64,000 nt of DNA from contig DASVRP010000001.1 in the NCBI GenBank assembly GCA_036388555.1, positions 1-64,000 of the forward strand, written 5' to 3'. The position numbers were made by a program, and so were the translations under genes. The stretch comes from UBA4665 sp036388555. GTDB lineage: Bacteria; Patescibacteriota; Saccharimonadia; Saccharimonadales; UBA4665. Below, piece by piece: positions 39,675 to 50,357 of the stretch (position 1 is its first letter; every line of letters starts with the position of its first letter). The notes beneath the pieces are model-generated. The model worked only from the letters and a program-made list of their open reading frames with translations. It ran no database searches and was not told the origin of the DNA.

Positions 39675-40586
39675 ATGAATACGCCAAAAACGTACGATGC
39701 TGTCATCATTGGCGCCGGGTATGCCGGCGTGTCGGCTGCGATCTGGCTGGGCCGGTTCAAGCGGTCAGTTTTGCTTGTTTCGTCCGGTCAGCCACGCAAC
39801 TATAAGGCGCATGTCCTGCATGGCTACCCCGGTTTCGATGGCGGAAACCCTGCAGAATTGCTCGACAAGATGCGCGACGAGGCTGCTGCATACGGCATAT
39901 CCACACTGGATGCCTGGGCAGAATCCATATCTAAGGACGTGACACCGGATGGCGACATCTTTACCATAAAGACCCCTGTCAAGACCGTCACCGCGCGGCG
40001 GGTATTGATCGCCACGGGCGTGACCGATACCAAGCCCGACATCAGCGGCTTTGACCAGTTCGAAGGCGTGAGCGCCTGGCACTGCCCAGCCTGCGACGGT
40101 ATCGAATACAGCGGTAAGAAGCTAGTAATCATCGGCTGGGGCCCGGAAGTTGCAGACTTTGCCAAGGAGTTCCTGACCTACAGCTCCGACATCATCGTCA
40201 TGACACATGGCCACGCCGATGAGCTTAACGCGCAGTCGCGCAAAGCGTTGCATGACAACAATATACCGGTCATCGACACAGAGATTGCCGAACTGCTGGC
40301 CGCGGACGGCAGCCGCACCCAGATCGGGTCGTTAGTTATGACCGACGGTACGCGGCTGCCGGCGGATGGGATCTTTTACCATATCAACCGTACGCCGCGA
40401 CTCGAGCTGGTCCAGAAACTCGGCTGCGACATCAACCATGGAGCCGTCACCGGTAATCATCAGCAGGAGACCTGCGTCCCGGGCGTCTACGTCGCCGGCG
40501 ACATAGTCAACCTCGAAGACCTCGTCGTCGTGGCCTGCGCCACCGGTACGACCGCCGCCAGCGCCATCCACAACAGCCTTTTGTAA
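39675..40586 (+). CDS. thioredoxin reductase-like FAD/NAD(P) oxidoreductase
   Basis: 303 residues from the ATG at 39675. FAD motif DAVIIGAGYAGVSAA near the start, redox pair WHCPACDG (Cys137, Cys140), and the late FAD motif TCVPGVYVAGDI. The NADPH motif is altered (IIGWGPEVADF instead of GxGxxA), so the electron donor may differ. TACAAT at 39659-39664 lies 10 nt before the ATG. A GTG 17 codons upstream is less likely as it precedes the promoter. Confidence 0.88.
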   Translation: MNTPKTYDAVIIGAGYAGVSAAIWLGRFKRSVLLVSSGQPRNYKAHVLHGYPGFDGGNPAELLDKMRDEAAAYGISTLDAWAESISKDVTPDGDIFTIKTPVKTVTARRVLIATGVTDTKPDISGFDQFEGVSAWHCPACDGIEYSGKKLVIIGWGPEVADFAKEFLTYSSDIIVMTHGHADELNAQSRKALHDNNIPVIDTEIAELLAADGSRTQIGSLVMTDGTRLPADGIFYHINRTPRLELVQKLGCDINHGAVTGNHQQETCVPGVYVAGDIVNLEDLVVVACATGTTAASAIHNSLL

Positions 40587-40632
40587 TACCCCCGGGGGTA
40601 TTTTATCCGGCCTATTCCGAATAATGTTGATT

Positions 40633-40661
40633 TTGACACAATGACAAGTTTCATCTATATT
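40633..40661 (+). promoter_or_regulatory. promoter of the 40.7 kb gene, leaderless type
   Basis: TTGACA (40633-40638), 17-bp spacer, TATATT (40656-40661), then 8 nt to the ATG at 40670. The transcript should start at or next to the start codon. Confidence 0.8.
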
Positions 40662-40669
40662 TATCATTA

Positions 40670-41311
40670 ATGAAATATCCGGAGCAGCACAGAGTCCTGA
40701 GTAGTCTCCAAGGGGACGACATACTCGTTGATACGGTCTACGAAATATATGTACAGACGGTCGCGGAAGATACCGACGCATACTTTGCAGCCCGGAATGG
40801 CAGTGTGACCACTAACGGCAAGGCGATCAAGGGCCGATCAGCCGCTGAGACCAATTTCGATGAATCTCTCGTCGGTCCCGATACCAAGGCCGACGCCGAT
40901 GAATCCACCGACGGCCTCACTGAACGCCTGCAGCTCAACCTGTTCGTTGATGGCTGGCGGCCGGCCCACATCGGCGGCGCCGTCTTACTCAGCTTCAACC
41001 CCTCCATCGAGGAGATTGAAGGTCAAGCACCGTTTTCGCGGCGCGGTATCCATAAGGATAGAATGTTTCTGGCAGGCATCGAAACAGGCGTTGCCGAATC
41101 GCCGTTGCCGCGACTTGTCGTCAGGAACCAGTTAGCTACTACCGGTGATGGATTCGATATCATCGAAGAAGATGAGCCTTTCGCGCCGTGTATCGTCCCG
41201 TTACTGAGGCGCGACCCACTCAACTATGCGCCAGCCAACCGCTACGCATCGGCACTGGTGGCCGAATTAGCCTTCGGCTCAGCCTGCTGGGACAATCCGT
41301 ACGACGAATAG
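40670..41311 (+). CDS. hypothetical cytosolic protein, 213 residues
   Basis: Starts MKYPEQHRVLSSLQGDDILV. Acidic, no signal peptide or membrane segment, no recognised domain. Very good promoter and no Shine-Dalgarno. Convergent with gpmI, 9 bp apart. Confidence 0.75.
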   Translation: MKYPEQHRVLSSLQGDDILVDTVYEIYVQTVAEDTDAYFAARNGSVTTNGKAIKGRSAAETNFDESLVGPDTKADADESTDGLTERLQLNLFVDGWRPAHIGGAVLLSFNPSIEEIEGQAPFSRRGIHKDRMFLAGIETGVAESPLPRLVVRNQLATTGDGFDIIEEDEPFAPCIVPLLRRDPLNYAPANRYASALVAELAFGSACWDNPYDE

Positions 41312-41320
41312 CAATCCATG

Positions 41321-42852
<1,532 letters not shown>

Positions 42853-42853
<1 letters not shown>

Positions 42854-44178
42854 TACGCCGCCTTATCGCCGTGCACCAGCGCATCCCGCCCTGCGAATAC
42901 GGCTGGCTCGCCACTGTTATTCAGCTCCTCTTCGATACGGATCAGTTCATTGTATTTGGCGACACGGTCGGTCCGTGACAGCGAGCCGGTCTTGATCTGG
43001 CCGCAGTTAAGGCCGACGGCCAGGTGGGCGATGGTGACGTCCTCCGTCTCACCGGAACGGTGGGACATGACGGTGTTCCAGCCGGCCTTCTGGGCCATCT
43101 GGACGGCGTCGATAGTCTCGCTGAGGGTACCGATCTGGTTGACCTTGATGAGGATCGCGTTGGCGGCCTGCTCATCGATGCCGCGCTTCAGGAAATCGGT
43201 ATTCGTGACGAACAGGTCGTCGCCGACCAGCTGGATCCCTGGCTTGCCATCAGACGCATTACCGAGGGTGGATTGCAGCTGCTGCCAGCCTGACCAATCA
43301 TCTTCGCCCAGCCCATCCTCGATCGAGACGATCGGGAAGCGGCCGGTCAGGTCCTTGTAAAAATCGATCATCTCGGCACTGGACAGCATCTTGCCCTCGG
43401 CGTTCAGCTTGTAGCTGCCGCCTTCCATGAGTTCGGTGCTGGCGACGTCGAGCGCCAGGACGACATCCTCGCCAAGCGTATAGCCGGCTTTCTGCACTGC
43501 CTCCTTGATAAGGTCAAGGGCTTCGGCATTGCCCTCTTTGACTGCAGGGGCGTACCCACCCTCGTCGCCGACTGTCGTGCCGTAGCCGCGGCTACTGAGC
43601 ACCTTTGCCAGCGCGTGGAAGATCTCAGAACCGACCTGGATACAGTGGTTGAACGACTTCGCACCAACCGGCATGACCATGAACTCCTGGATGTCGGTAC
43701 TGCCGGCAGCGTGCTTCCCGCCGTTGATGATGTTCATCATCGGTAGCGGCAACGTCAGCGTCTTGTTGCCGGCCAGTTCAGCGACGTAGCGGTACAGCGG
43801 CGTCTTGCTGCTGAGCGCCGCCGCCCGGGCGCAGGCCAGTGAGACGGCCAGCATGGCGTTAGCGCCGAGGCGGGCTTTGTTCGGTGTTCCATCGAGCTTG
43901 ATCAGGATATCGTCAATCTCGCGCTGCTCATTGGCATACGTGCCGTCAAGCGCCTGGCGGATCTCGCCGTTGACGTTGGCAACTGCTTTGGTGACAGCCT
44001 TGCCGCCGTACGCATCGCCTCCGTCGCGGAGCTCGATCGCCTCATGTGAACCGGTACTGGCACCGGACGGGACGGCTGCCCGGCCGACCGTGCCATCTTC
44101 GACTGTAACGTCGGCTTCTATAGTCGGGTTGCCGCGGCTGTCCAGGATCTGGCGGGCGTGAATGTCAATGATGCGCAT
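42853..44178 (-). CDS. eno: enolase
   Basis: 441 residues. ILDSRGNPTIEADV at the start, GASTGSHEA loop, SIEDGLGEDDW metal site and MSHRSGETED. Converts 2-phosphoglycerate to phosphoenolpyruvate. Shine-Dalgarno GGAGGA. First gene of eno-gpmI. Confidence 0.97.
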
Positions 44179-44337
44179 GGTGGTATCCTCCGTTAGTCTG
44201 CTGTGTTATCCATCAATTGTACCGCGAAACCCCGCAGCATCCAGTAGTAATTGCAGCTCCGTGCGCTGCGGGTGATGCGCGGGAATGGACAGTGCTTACG
44301 CTGTTGTGAGAATTCTTACACTGTCTCAGGGCTTGCA

Positions 44338-44985
44338 ATGTCATACTTTTTAGTAACTGGCATGTCTAGGCAATTACTTAACATTATCTATATCGCGGAG
44401 TCATACAAACGCGTCGCCGGCGTGGTGTATATCGCCGTAGTCGTAGCTGTCGTCATGCAGCTTTTCTCCGTTCTGTCAGCGGCTGGCAATTCGGGCAATA
44501 AAGTCTCTGCCATGCCCGTCCCTGGAACCTACGCCCCGAGCCCGGAACCGCGCACCATGGTGGCGGCGCTGGCATCGATGCCGACTTCGGGCACGATGGG
44601 CTGGCCGGTCCACGGTCCGGTCACGACCGAGTTCGGCTCATCCGGATATCCCTATTCGCATGGGCATACCGGTATCGACATAACCAGTCGGAAGCCCGTC
44701 GGTACGGCGCCGGTCACGGCCTTCCGGGCCGGCCAGGTCATACCTGCCACCAGCAAGGTCGGCGGCTTCGGCACAACGGTCGCGATCGACCATGGCGGCG
44801 GCCTGACATCATATTACGGACACTTGTCACGTGTCACGGTCCAGCCAGGACAGATCGTCCAGGCGGGCGAAACCATCGGTATCGAAGGCAGCACCGGCCG
44901 CTCGACCGGTCCGCATGTCCACTTCGAGATCCGCGTCAACGACCGAGCAGTCAATCCACGGAATTATCTGGGCGGCAACCCATAA
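44338..44985 (+). CDS. M23 peptidase with membrane anchor
   Basis: About 215 residues from 44338 (44362 is also possible). One membrane segment, a short linker, then a complete LytM domain: HTGIDI (HxxxD type), YYGHLS and GPHVHFEI, the zinc and catalytic histidines. Such enzymes cut peptidoglycan cross-bridges. The start is uncertain because neither ATG has a clear Shine-Dalgarno. Confidence 0.85.
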   Translation: MSYFLVTGMSRQLLNIIYIAESYKRVAGVVYIAVVVAVVMQLFSVLSAAGNSGNKVSAMPVPGTYAPSPEPRTMVAALASMPTSGTMGWPVHGPVTTEFGSSGYPYSHGHTGIDITSRKPVGTAPVTAFRAGQVIPATSKVGGFGTTVAIDHGGGLTSYYGHLSRVTVQPGQIVQAGETIGIEGSTGRSTGPHVHFEIRVNDRAVNPRNYLGGNP

Positions 44986-45025
44986 TCTCACTTTAGCCGC
45001 CCAGGCCGGTGCTATAATGCGAACT

Positions 45026-45478
45026 ATGAAATCAAATACCTACTCTGCAACAATCAATGTCCCTGTCCAGAAAGTCTGGGACACCATGCTCAGCGACGCC
45101 ACCTACCGCCAGTGGACAGGCGCCTTCTATCCCGGTTCATACTATGAGGGCGATTGGGAAAAAGGCAGCGACATCCAGTTCCTCGGGCCTGACGAAGATG
45201 GCAACCTCGGCGGTCTGTCCGGTACTATCATCGAAAATAAGCCGCACGAGTTCATCTCCATCGAGTACAAAGGAGAGATTATCAACGGCGAGCTCGACAC
45301 CACCAGTGAAAGCTCACTTTCGTGGGCCGGCGCAACCGAGAATTACACCTTCAGCGAGCAGGACGGCGTCACGACCGTGACCGTCGAGCTAGCCAGTACC
45401 GTCGACATCGACGAGATGATGGGTGACGCCTGGCCGAAGGGCCTCGCCAAGCTCAAAGAACTCTGCGAAGCTGCCTAG
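45026..45478 (+). CDS. SRPBCC (AHSA1-like) protein
   Basis: 150 residues: MKSNTYSATINVPVQKVWDTMLSDATYRQW at the start and ENYTFSEQDGVTTVTVEL later mark the AHSA1/SRPBCC fold. TATAAT (45013-45018) ends 7 nt before the ATG, a textbook leaderless start. Overlaps the convergent VOC gene by 4 nt. Ligand unknown. Confidence 0.88.
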   Translation: MKSNTYSATINVPVQKVWDTMLSDATYRQWTGAFYPGSYYEGDWEKGSDIQFLGPDEDGNLGGLSGTIIENKPHEFISIEYKGEIINGELDTTSESSLSWAGATENYTFSEQDGVTTVTVELASTVDIDEMMGDAWPKGLAKLKELCEAA

Positions 45479-45903
45479 GAATCGACGGCTTTGCCGGAGA
45501 TGTTTACCATCCAATCGACACCGAATCTATCCTGACACATGCCGAACCAGTCACCCCAGGGCGCCTTGTCGAGTGGCAGCGTCACCTTGCCGTCGGCTGA
45601 CAGCTTTTCGTAATAGCCTTTCAGTTCCGCCTCGTCATCACCGCTCAGCGAGATGGTACCGTTCGATGGATCGACGCCCTCCGGGTTCATGCTGGCCGGT
45701 GTGTCGGATGCCATCAGGAACATGCCATTGTCTGTCTCGAGCTGGGCATGCATCACCTTCTCAGCATCGCCCGGCTCGTATTCCATGCCGCCGTCCTTGA
45801 ACGACGTCTTGTCCAGCTTGCCACCGAAGACTGATTGATAGAAGTCCATCACCTCGCTGGTCGAGTCCTTGAAGCTGAGATAAGGGTTGAGTCGTGTCGG
45901 CAT
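45475..45903 (-). CDS. VOC/PhnB-like protein
   Basis: 142 residues: LNPYLSFKDSTSEVMDFYQSVFGGK at the N-terminus and WGDWFGMCQDRFGVDWMVN at the end, as in the PhnB/glyoxalase group. Often of unknown enzymatic role. Good Shine-Dalgarno AAGGAGG. Confidence 0.9.
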   Translation of the reverse strand: MPTRLNPYLSFKDSTSEVMDFYQSVFGGKLDKTSFKDGGMEYEPGDAEKVMHAQLETDNGMFLMASDTPASMNPEGVDPSNGTISLSGDDEAELKGYYEKLSADGKVTLPLDKAPWGDWFGMCQDRFGVDWMVNISGKAVDS

Positions 45904-46061
45904 GGTTCCTCCTTGGGTGAAAGTTTATAGTAACAGTATAACTCCGGTAATAAGGTATGGCTATCAGCAGTGTGCTTCAATTTTATATTCTTCGTTAACT
46001 GCTTCCGTTTCTCTGATTATTTATTTTCGCAATTGTTATCATTACAGGTGTCCAGTGTACT

Positions 46062-46091
46062 AAAAAAAGCCAGGTCTCTGCCTGGCTTTTT
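46062..46091 (-). terminator. bidirectional terminator
   Basis: AAAAGCCAGG-tctctg-CCTGGCTTTTT between the 46148-46633 gene and the VOC gene. Confidence 0.85.
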
Positions 46092-46147
46092 GACAATCCG
46101 GCGCCGTCCGGAGGACGGGAGGACGGGCCGTCAGATGCGGCCGGCGT

Positions 46148-46633
46148 CTAGAACGCTGCCGCAGTCTGGGTCAGACCCTTGATATACTGCTCGGCCTCAG
46201 CCTCGTCGGCTGCCGAAACTGGCTCGCCTTTGACGCGGCTGACCGTGGCATACAGTTCACGGGCGTACTTCTCGATGACCGGCATGGTGATGGCTTCCTT
46301 ATCCATCTTGACGCTGGCCAGGTTGATAGCCTGCCCGATCGCCCACTGTGCCTTGATCGCGTTGTCGTCCCGCTGGTAGCTGCTGCGGCTGCCACCGCCG
46401 GACTGGCCGGCGCCTGCAGTCTGGGCGGCGCTTACCTGCCGGACGAACCGGTCGCCGCGCGGGTTCAGGTAGCTGCGGACTTCACCGCTGTACCCGAGCC
46501 GGGCGATTTCCGGACTGTACGTCTTGAGCTTGTAATCGCTGCCATCGGCAGTCTTGAGGGTGACATCCCAGATCGTGCGCTTGCCGTCCGGTGATTGCCA
46601 AATTTGCTGTGAATTGGTTGTCTTAACCTGCAT
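46148..46633 (-). CDS. hypothetical protein, possible OB-fold DNA-binding type
   Basis: 161 residues. Residues 10-65 look beta-rich and basic (IWDVTLKTADGSDYKLKTYS), followed by a Gly/Ser linker and a helical half with DDNAIKAQWAIGQAIN. The pattern recalls phage single-strand binding or recombination helpers but no signature settles it. Shine-Dalgarno AAGGAAC. Monocistronic with a terminator. Confidence 0.65.
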   Translation of the reverse strand: MQVKTTNSQQIWQSPDGKRTIWDVTLKTADGSDYKLKTYSPEIARLGYSGEVRSYLNPRGDRFVRQVSAAQTAGAGQSGGGSRSSYQRDDNAIKAQWAIGQAINLASVKMDKEAITMPVIEKYARELYATVSRVKGEPVSAADEAEAEQYIKGLTQTAAAF

Positions 46634-47173
46634 ATGCTTGTTCCTTCGTCTCTGTTAGCAGTGCCTACGCACCTGCTGCTTTATAATAGTTATATATTAT
46701 TGTCGTACATGCCCGCATGAGGCCCACTGTGTGCCCACCCCTCCCGGTAGGGACTTACCGCTATGTTTACCACTCAGATTGCCCGCTGGATGATCGTCAA
46801 TATATACGATTTCCGATGACTGAAGGGCGACAGAAGAGTTATCAATTACTATAAATAGTATAGCGTGGCTGGCACTCGCATGTCAAGACTGCCAAAGTAG
46901 ACAACCTGTGATATTCCGCACATGTTTGCCAATCACACAAAATTAAGCATAAGAAGTAGGTACGCAGGTGTCAGAGTCGCCGCAAGGCGGATGGAGGCAT
47001 GACCCTCGCAAGGCTCAATGACACCTACGTGGTGGCCCGTACCGTTTCCGGTGGATGTCCTCATCGCGCCCTGTCCAGACGATTGTCTGAACTCACACGT
47101 CCCTCGCTACTTGCACCGCGGCCGCGGTACGTTCACTTGCCAGCTGACGCTGACCGTTGGCTCCGGGAAGAGC
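46634..47173 (-). other. gene-free stretch, nothing certain
   Basis: About 540 nt without a gene I can support. It is AT-richer around 46830-46960. A plus-strand frame at 46999-47253 has GGAGG only one base from its ATG and arginine/proline-rich shadow-like content; I do not call it. Confidence 0.4.
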
Positions 47174-47524
47174 TCAATCGTTCCAGCGCGCCCCATTGTT
47201 CCGGTAGCAGCCGTATACACCTTTGCGCACCATCCACAAAAGAATTGCCGTAAAGACTGCCGGGCCGAAGAACGATCCATACGTTCCGTCGGAGCGGTAC
47301 GTCCACCAGACTGCAGAACCCATAAGCCCGACAGCGTTCGCGAACGAGATTCCCCGCATGTCATATGCAGTTGCGTAACTGACGGCATCTAGGGCATGCA
47401 ATCCCGTCAGTAAGCAGCTGGCAACCAGCGGAACTCCGAGGGCGTAGTGCTCCCGGTCGGAAACTCATCCGAATGCGGTCAGGCATACACTGCCCAGGAT
47501 GACTCCCGATAGTACAGCCCTCAT
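47174..47524 (-). pseudogene. small membrane protein gene interrupted by one in-frame TGA
   Basis: From the ATG at 47524 the frame reads MRAVLSGVILGSVCLTAFG, then TGA (47467-47465), then stays open for 96 codons (VSDREHYALGVPLVASCLL, later AVWWTYRSDGTYGSFFGP and LLWMVRKGVYG) to 47174. Without the TGA it would be a 116-residue protein with three or four membrane segments, nearly the same size as the 117-residue gene ending two bases upstream. TGA is a normal stop elsewhere here (for example comM), so recoding to Gly as in Gracilibacteria is not expected. Nonsense mutation or sequence error are the simple explanations. Confidence 0.55.
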
Positions 47525-47526
47525 GG

Positions 47527-47880
47527 CTACACCCTATTGCCCATAGTGGTTGGCTGTCGGTTACCGACGAACAGCACCAGGAACACCAACGCGCAGACCA
47601 GGCCACCACCCAGGACGTATGGGATCGCCTCTGACATGCCATCCGTGCTGGCCGAAACCCATGCGACCGCAGCCTGGAGCACGACCGTCACGGCCATGAC
47701 CATGACACGAAGCGCCACATGCAGGAGAGGTCCGACCAACTTCGCGATGCCGATGACGATGGCCGTGATCATGCAGCCGAGACCTGCAAACCCGGACGCC
47801 CCTTCGATGTCACCTTCGCGCAACAGCCTGAACGTCTGCGAACCGCTGACCAGCAGCAGCAACACCAACGTAATACGCAT
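47527..47880 (-). CDS. small membrane protein, 117 residues
   Basis: From the ATG at 47880, with GGAAGGGGAA upstream. Hydrophobic segments at about 2-14, 28-50, 54-74 and 87-107. No family. Its stop is two bases before the start of the interrupted gene, so they form an operon. Confidence 0.65.
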   Translation of the reverse strand: MRITLVLLLLVSGSQTFRLLREGDIEGASGFAGLGCMITAIVIGIAKLVGPLLHVALRVMVMAVTVVLQAAVAWVSASTDGMSEAIPYVLGGGLVCALVFLVLFVGNRQPTTMGNRV

Positions 47881-48034
47881 CAGATTCCCCTTCCAAGGAA
47901 ACCCGCACCCGTCACTTTGCAGCGACAGGCACTTCTGAGACAAGCCTCACTCCCATTACGGCTCTATATTACTTCATGGGCTGGACTTTTTATAATGTTT
48001 ATGCTAATGTACGGAGAGTAATCCTAAAACAAAC

Positions 48035-49015
48035 ATGAAAATACGAACCCTGTTACCAGCGACACTTCCTGCTCGCCTGATGGCCATCCTCGGCGGCAGC
48101 CTGTCGGTCTTCGCGCTGGTCGCCGTCATGACGGCACCGCGCGAAGACCAGGCCTATGCCCGGCCACTGGCCACGGCCTCTGTCACGGACGTCTCGTCCG
48201 GGGGCGGTACGGGAGGCAACCAAGTCCGGGTCTCAGCAACGGACGCCAAAGGCACGGACAGAAAACCGAAGTCGTCCGCGACCGGTGAGTCCACCACCAC
48301 TGCCAAAACTGGAACTGCCGGCAGCACCACGACACCCACCGACACGACCACAGGAGCCGCCATAGCCAAACCCGCCCCGGCACCTGCACCAGCCGCAACT
48401 ACCCCGGCCGGCACATGGAAATATCCGCTCCACACCGGTATCAAGACGACGTATTTCTGGGCCGGAGAAGAGGCCGGACCTGACAATGACTTTATCCAGA
48501 ACATTTCAAGCGCCTGGCAGTCCGACTGGAAGTCGTACTTCGGCGGCACTGACGACCCGAGCAACCGCTGCGGATACAATCCCTGCGGCTTCACGCCCAA
48601 GGAGAACCCCTTCTACTTCGCCCTGCCGTGGGGCGATTATACCGAGAGCGGCCAGGTATCCAACATGCACATCATTCCGTGGTATGCGGGCGCTGTCCCG
48701 AACGGCCAGTCGATCATCAAGAACCGCTGGATCCAGATCACCGCCGCGCCGGACGGCGTCAGCAAGACCGTCTACGCCCAGTGGGAAGATGTCGGCCCGT
48801 TCAACTGGACAGATGGCGGCTACGTCTTCGGCACCTCAACCCCGGCTTCTAACCGTGCCGGACTCGATGTATCACCAGCAGTCCGCGACTACCTCGGCGC
48901 CAACTTCAGACAGTCCGGCAGCACTGTCAGCTCGTGGCGTTTCGTCGACTTCAGCGAAGTCCCGGCCGGCCCGTGGAAAAGCACTATCACGACATCCGGG
49001 CCAGACTGGAACTAA
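48035..49015 (+). CDS. secreted protein with Thr/Ala linker and unknown C-terminal domain
   Basis: 326 residues. Signal or anchor at about 11-33, a long Thr/Gly/Ala/Pro-rich linker (40-125), then a compact domain with TYFWAGEEAGPDNDF, GYNPCGFTPKENPFYFALPWGDY and a Cys pair, possibly a double-psi barrel-like hydrolase fold. Probably surface exposed. GGAGAG upstream is some distance from the ATG. Overlaps the convergent cupin gene by 4 nt. Confidence 0.75.
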   Translation: MKIRTLLPATLPARLMAILGGSLSVFALVAVMTAPREDQAYARPLATASVTDVSSGGGTGGNQVRVSATDAKGTDRKPKSSATGESTTTAKTGTAGSTTTPTDTTTGAAIAKPAPAPAPAATTPAGTWKYPLHTGIKTTYFWAGEEAGPDNDFIQNISSAWQSDWKSYFGGTDDPSNRCGYNPCGFTPKENPFYFALPWGDYTESGQVSNMHIIPWYAGAVPNGQSIIKNRWIQITAAPDGVSKTVYAQWEDVGPFNWTDGGYVFGTSTPASNRAGLDVSPAVRDYLGANFRQSGSTVSSWRFVDFSEVPAGPWKSTITTSGPDWN

Positions 49016-49386
49016 CTGAGTATTTTCTTGGCAGTTGGATCGCTTGGCGCTTTGATGGTCAGACCGACGACATCCTCGAGTATTTCAGCTACCGTGTTGT
49101 TGGACGTACCGGGATGGATGACTATATAATCGCCAGTCCGCAGGATGACTTCATCATCGCCTATCAGACACCTCGTACTGCCCTTCAGAATAAAAGTACA
49201 CTCTATGATGGCGGAGACTTTCTTATAGGATTTTACGGATTCACCCGCAGCATATTCCCAATATTTGATTTCGACGTCTTCGTTTTTACGCGGCTGATCG
49301 GCCAAAAAGGTACCGACGATCCAGCCGTTATTGTGACCGTGCAATCCGTCTTCACGATATTGTCCAATATAGTAATTTTGCAGCAT
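49012..49386 (-). CDS. cupin-domain protein
   Basis: 124 residues from the ATG at 49386. YWEYAAGESVKSYKKVSAIIECTFILKGSTRCLIGDDEVILRTGDYIVIHPG has the two cupin motifs, although the usual metal histidines are mostly missing. TTGTTT, 18 bp, TACTAT and 6 nt precede the ATG, another leaderless start. Confidence 0.75.
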   Translation of the reverse strand: MLQNYYIGQYREDGLHGHNNGWIVGTFLADQPRKNEDVEIKYWEYAAGESVKSYKKVSAIIECTFILKGSTRCLIGDDEVILRTGDYIVIHPGTSNNTVAEILEDVVGLTIKAPSDPTAKKILS

Positions 49387-49464
49387 AGGCATATAGTACA
49401 CCATGCAGTTGGAATGAAACAAGGACAGTCTGTGATCGCCAGGATTGGCATGCCTTTAATTGTA

Positions 49465-49860
49465 TTATGTGTCGAGCTCAAGCACTGCAAGCCGCCGGCT
49501 GAGGTGTGGCAACGTGTCGATAGTGCCTTTCACCCGGCTGGCGACGCCCTCGGCCTTCCAAAACTCATACGGCACTTTCCCCGCTCCCTGCCACGGACCG
49601 GTCACCGTGACGCGGTGTAGCGTACGATATTTTCTGACGCCTTCACCCTGCTTCGATTCCGGCTGCCGGGTACACACATACCGTTCCTCGCCATACAGGA
49701 CATTCAGTTTTTGGGCAGCATCCTGCCATTGCCTGACCTGATATTCTTCGACGTATTGGTCGATGCCTTGGCTGACGTCGGGCACGTTCCAACTCTTCTT
49801 CGGCTGCAGTTGCGGTGACTCCGAGGGAGTCCGCAACCCGATCAAGGTGTGCCCGTCCAT
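49465..49860 (-). CDS. hypothetical protein, 131 residues
   Basis: Starts MDGHTLIGLRTPSE; C-terminal half reads like a folded domain (VPYEFWKAEGVASRVKGTI, LSRRLAVLELDT). The N-terminal 30 codons overlap the plus-strand frame at 49763-50134, so one of the two is truncated or spurious at this junction. Confidence 0.5.
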   Translation of the reverse strand: MDGHTLIGLRTPSESPQLQPKKSWNVPDVSQGIDQYVEEYQVRQWQDAAQKLNVLYGEERYVCTRQPESKQGEGVRKYRTLHRVTVTGPWQGAGKVPYEFWKAEGVASRVKGTIDTLPHLSRRLAVLELDT

Positions 49861-50134
49861 CGGATTCCCGCTGCCGAGCACAGCTCAGCTCACCAACCCC
49901 GACCAGAAGTTGGATAGCTACGACGCAGTCGTCCCGCAGGCGGAACCCAACGGGGTCTACACCGGCAACAGCGAGGGCACCTATGTGATCTGTGTCGCCT
50001 CGAGCGGGACCAAGTACATCTCCTACTGGGAGGGCAGTGTTCAGACCGAAGGCGGTCCCGCCAAGTGGGATGATGACAAGGGCAGGATCATCCTGGACGG
50101 TAAGCCGACGGTGAAGTCGACCGGGAAGAAGTAG
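49763..50134 (+). pseudogene. possible 5'-truncated gene fragment
   Basis: From about 49875 the frame reads LTNPDQKLDSYDAVVPQAEPNG, GTYVICVASSGTKYISYWEGS, then a Lys-rich end, which looks like true coding sequence. The part before that is antisense to the gene at 49465-49860 and looks like shadow. No start signal is seen near the junction, so this may be the tail of a gene cut by recombination. A hairpin terminator follows. Confidence 0.4.
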
Positions 50135-50142
50135 TCCAAGGG

Positions 50143-50186
50143 GACCAGGGATGCGGAAGCATATCACATGCGGCCGCACCCTGGTC
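50143..50186 (+). terminator. hairpin after the 49.8-50.1 kb fragment
   Basis: GACCAGGG and CCCTGGTC close a stem with inner TGCGG pairing; weak U-run. The stretch to 50357 holds nothing else apart from the kup -10. Confidence 0.5.
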
Positions 50187-50357
50187 TTCACCTTACTCCC
50201 CAGCCCACCCCAATCCACACCAACCAATCTTCACTCTTCTTCTGCCCGTCAAATACAACTTCCATGAATATCTCCTATGGAAAAGGTCATGCTGACGAGT
50301 CCAAAAGGACGAAAAGTTGTAATTCTGCTACCTGCCCGATACGGTATAGTTAAACGT

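Noticed and set aside
46999..47253. 84-codon plus-strand ORF after GGAGG
   Set aside because: The Shine-Dalgarno is only one base from the ATG and the product looks like a shadow of the minus-strand membrane gene.
50277..50357. Upstream ATG extending Kup by 27 residues
   Set aside because: It lies before the -10 TATAGT, and the extension does not match the family N-terminus.
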